A DNA stretch of 37,679 nucleotides from an uncultured Succinatimonas sp. GTDB lineage: Bacteria > Pseudomonadota > Gammaproteobacteria > Enterobacterales > Succinivibrionaceae. Below, piece after piece: positions 37,626 through 37,679 of the stretch; the first letter of the stretch is position 1, and each line of letters begins with the position of its first letter. The stretch is taken from assembly GCA_900552905.1 (NCBI GenBank), contig USBR01000006.1, positions 1-37,679 on the forward strand, read 5' to 3'. The translations under genes and the position numbers were made by a program. The notes beneath the pieces were generated by a model, which was not told the origin of the DNA, ran no database searches, and saw only the letters and a program-made list of their open reading frames with translations.

Positions 37626-37662
37626 GCGGATTTTGTAAGTTTTTTATGACACGGCAATCCGC
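37626..37662. repeat. Inverted repeat after alr
   Basis: GCGGATT (37626-37632) and AATCCGC (37656-37662) form a 7-bp stem around 23 nt that contain a T6 run. No T tract follows the right arm, so termination is uncertain. The element begins 5 nt after the alr stop and runs close to the window edge. Confidence 0.4.
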
Positions 37663-37679
37663 TAATATTAAAAGTCCGA

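Overview
The window is a block of core chromosome from a low-to-moderate GC gammaproteobacterium. It contains no mobile element, rRNA, CRISPR array or recognisable accessory island. The proteins align by eye with the Escherichia coli orthologues (RelA, CTP synthase, ParC, RpoE, LepA), and the gene order is that of gammaproteobacteria. The combination of moderate GC, heavy TTA leucine use, a compact layout and lost synteny members suggests a host-associated anaerobe, possibly of the Succinivibrionaceae (Aeromonadales). That family-level assignment is inference from recall and was not computed.

Layout. (1) 1-1190: a flavin-reductase-like protein with an unrecognised acidic protein behind it, closed by a strong terminator. 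(2) 1189-6261: an L,D-transpeptidase family protein (minus), parC (plus), yggT (minus) and a fused yggS-proC gene (minus). (3) 6359-9860: a small 2[4Fe-4S] ferredoxin and a large MscK/MscM-type mechanosensitive channel. (4) 10120-17452: rpoE-rseA-rseB, then lepA-lepB-rnc-era-recO, the E. coli order but without rseC. (5) 17453-26961: rlmD-relA, pyrG-ftsB-ispD-ispF-yqaA-nlpD-rpoS, again an E. coli-like order but without eno, truD, surE and pcm. (6) 26958-34387: mutS (minus), then recA-recX-alaS-csrA. (7) 34435-34769: tRNA-Ser(GCU) and two identical tRNA-Arg(ACG) genes, placed behind csrA as in E. coli. (8) 34952-37620: dnaB-alr.

How the genes work together. The window concentrates global stress and growth control: sigma-E with its anti-sigma pair, the RelA alarmone synthetase, sigma-S, RecA/RecX and CsrA. 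Translation and RNA genes (lepA, rnc, era, rlmD, alaS, tRNAs), envelope and division genes (lepB, ftsB, nlpD, alr, the L,D-transpeptidase) and replication or repair genes (parC, dnaB, mutS, recO, recA) fill the rest. The rpoE promoter matches the sigma-E consensus, so the usual autoregulatory loop is probably kept.

Most notable points: an intrinsic-terminator-like hairpin inside the signal-peptide codons of rseB; a YggS-ProC gene fusion with no start codon left at the junction; a CsrA with altered RNA-binding residues; a recA control region with no CTGT-N8-ACAG LexA box; and an NlpD with two LysM domains. I found no convincing new multi-gene system. The window is mainly housekeeping with some regulatory oddities.
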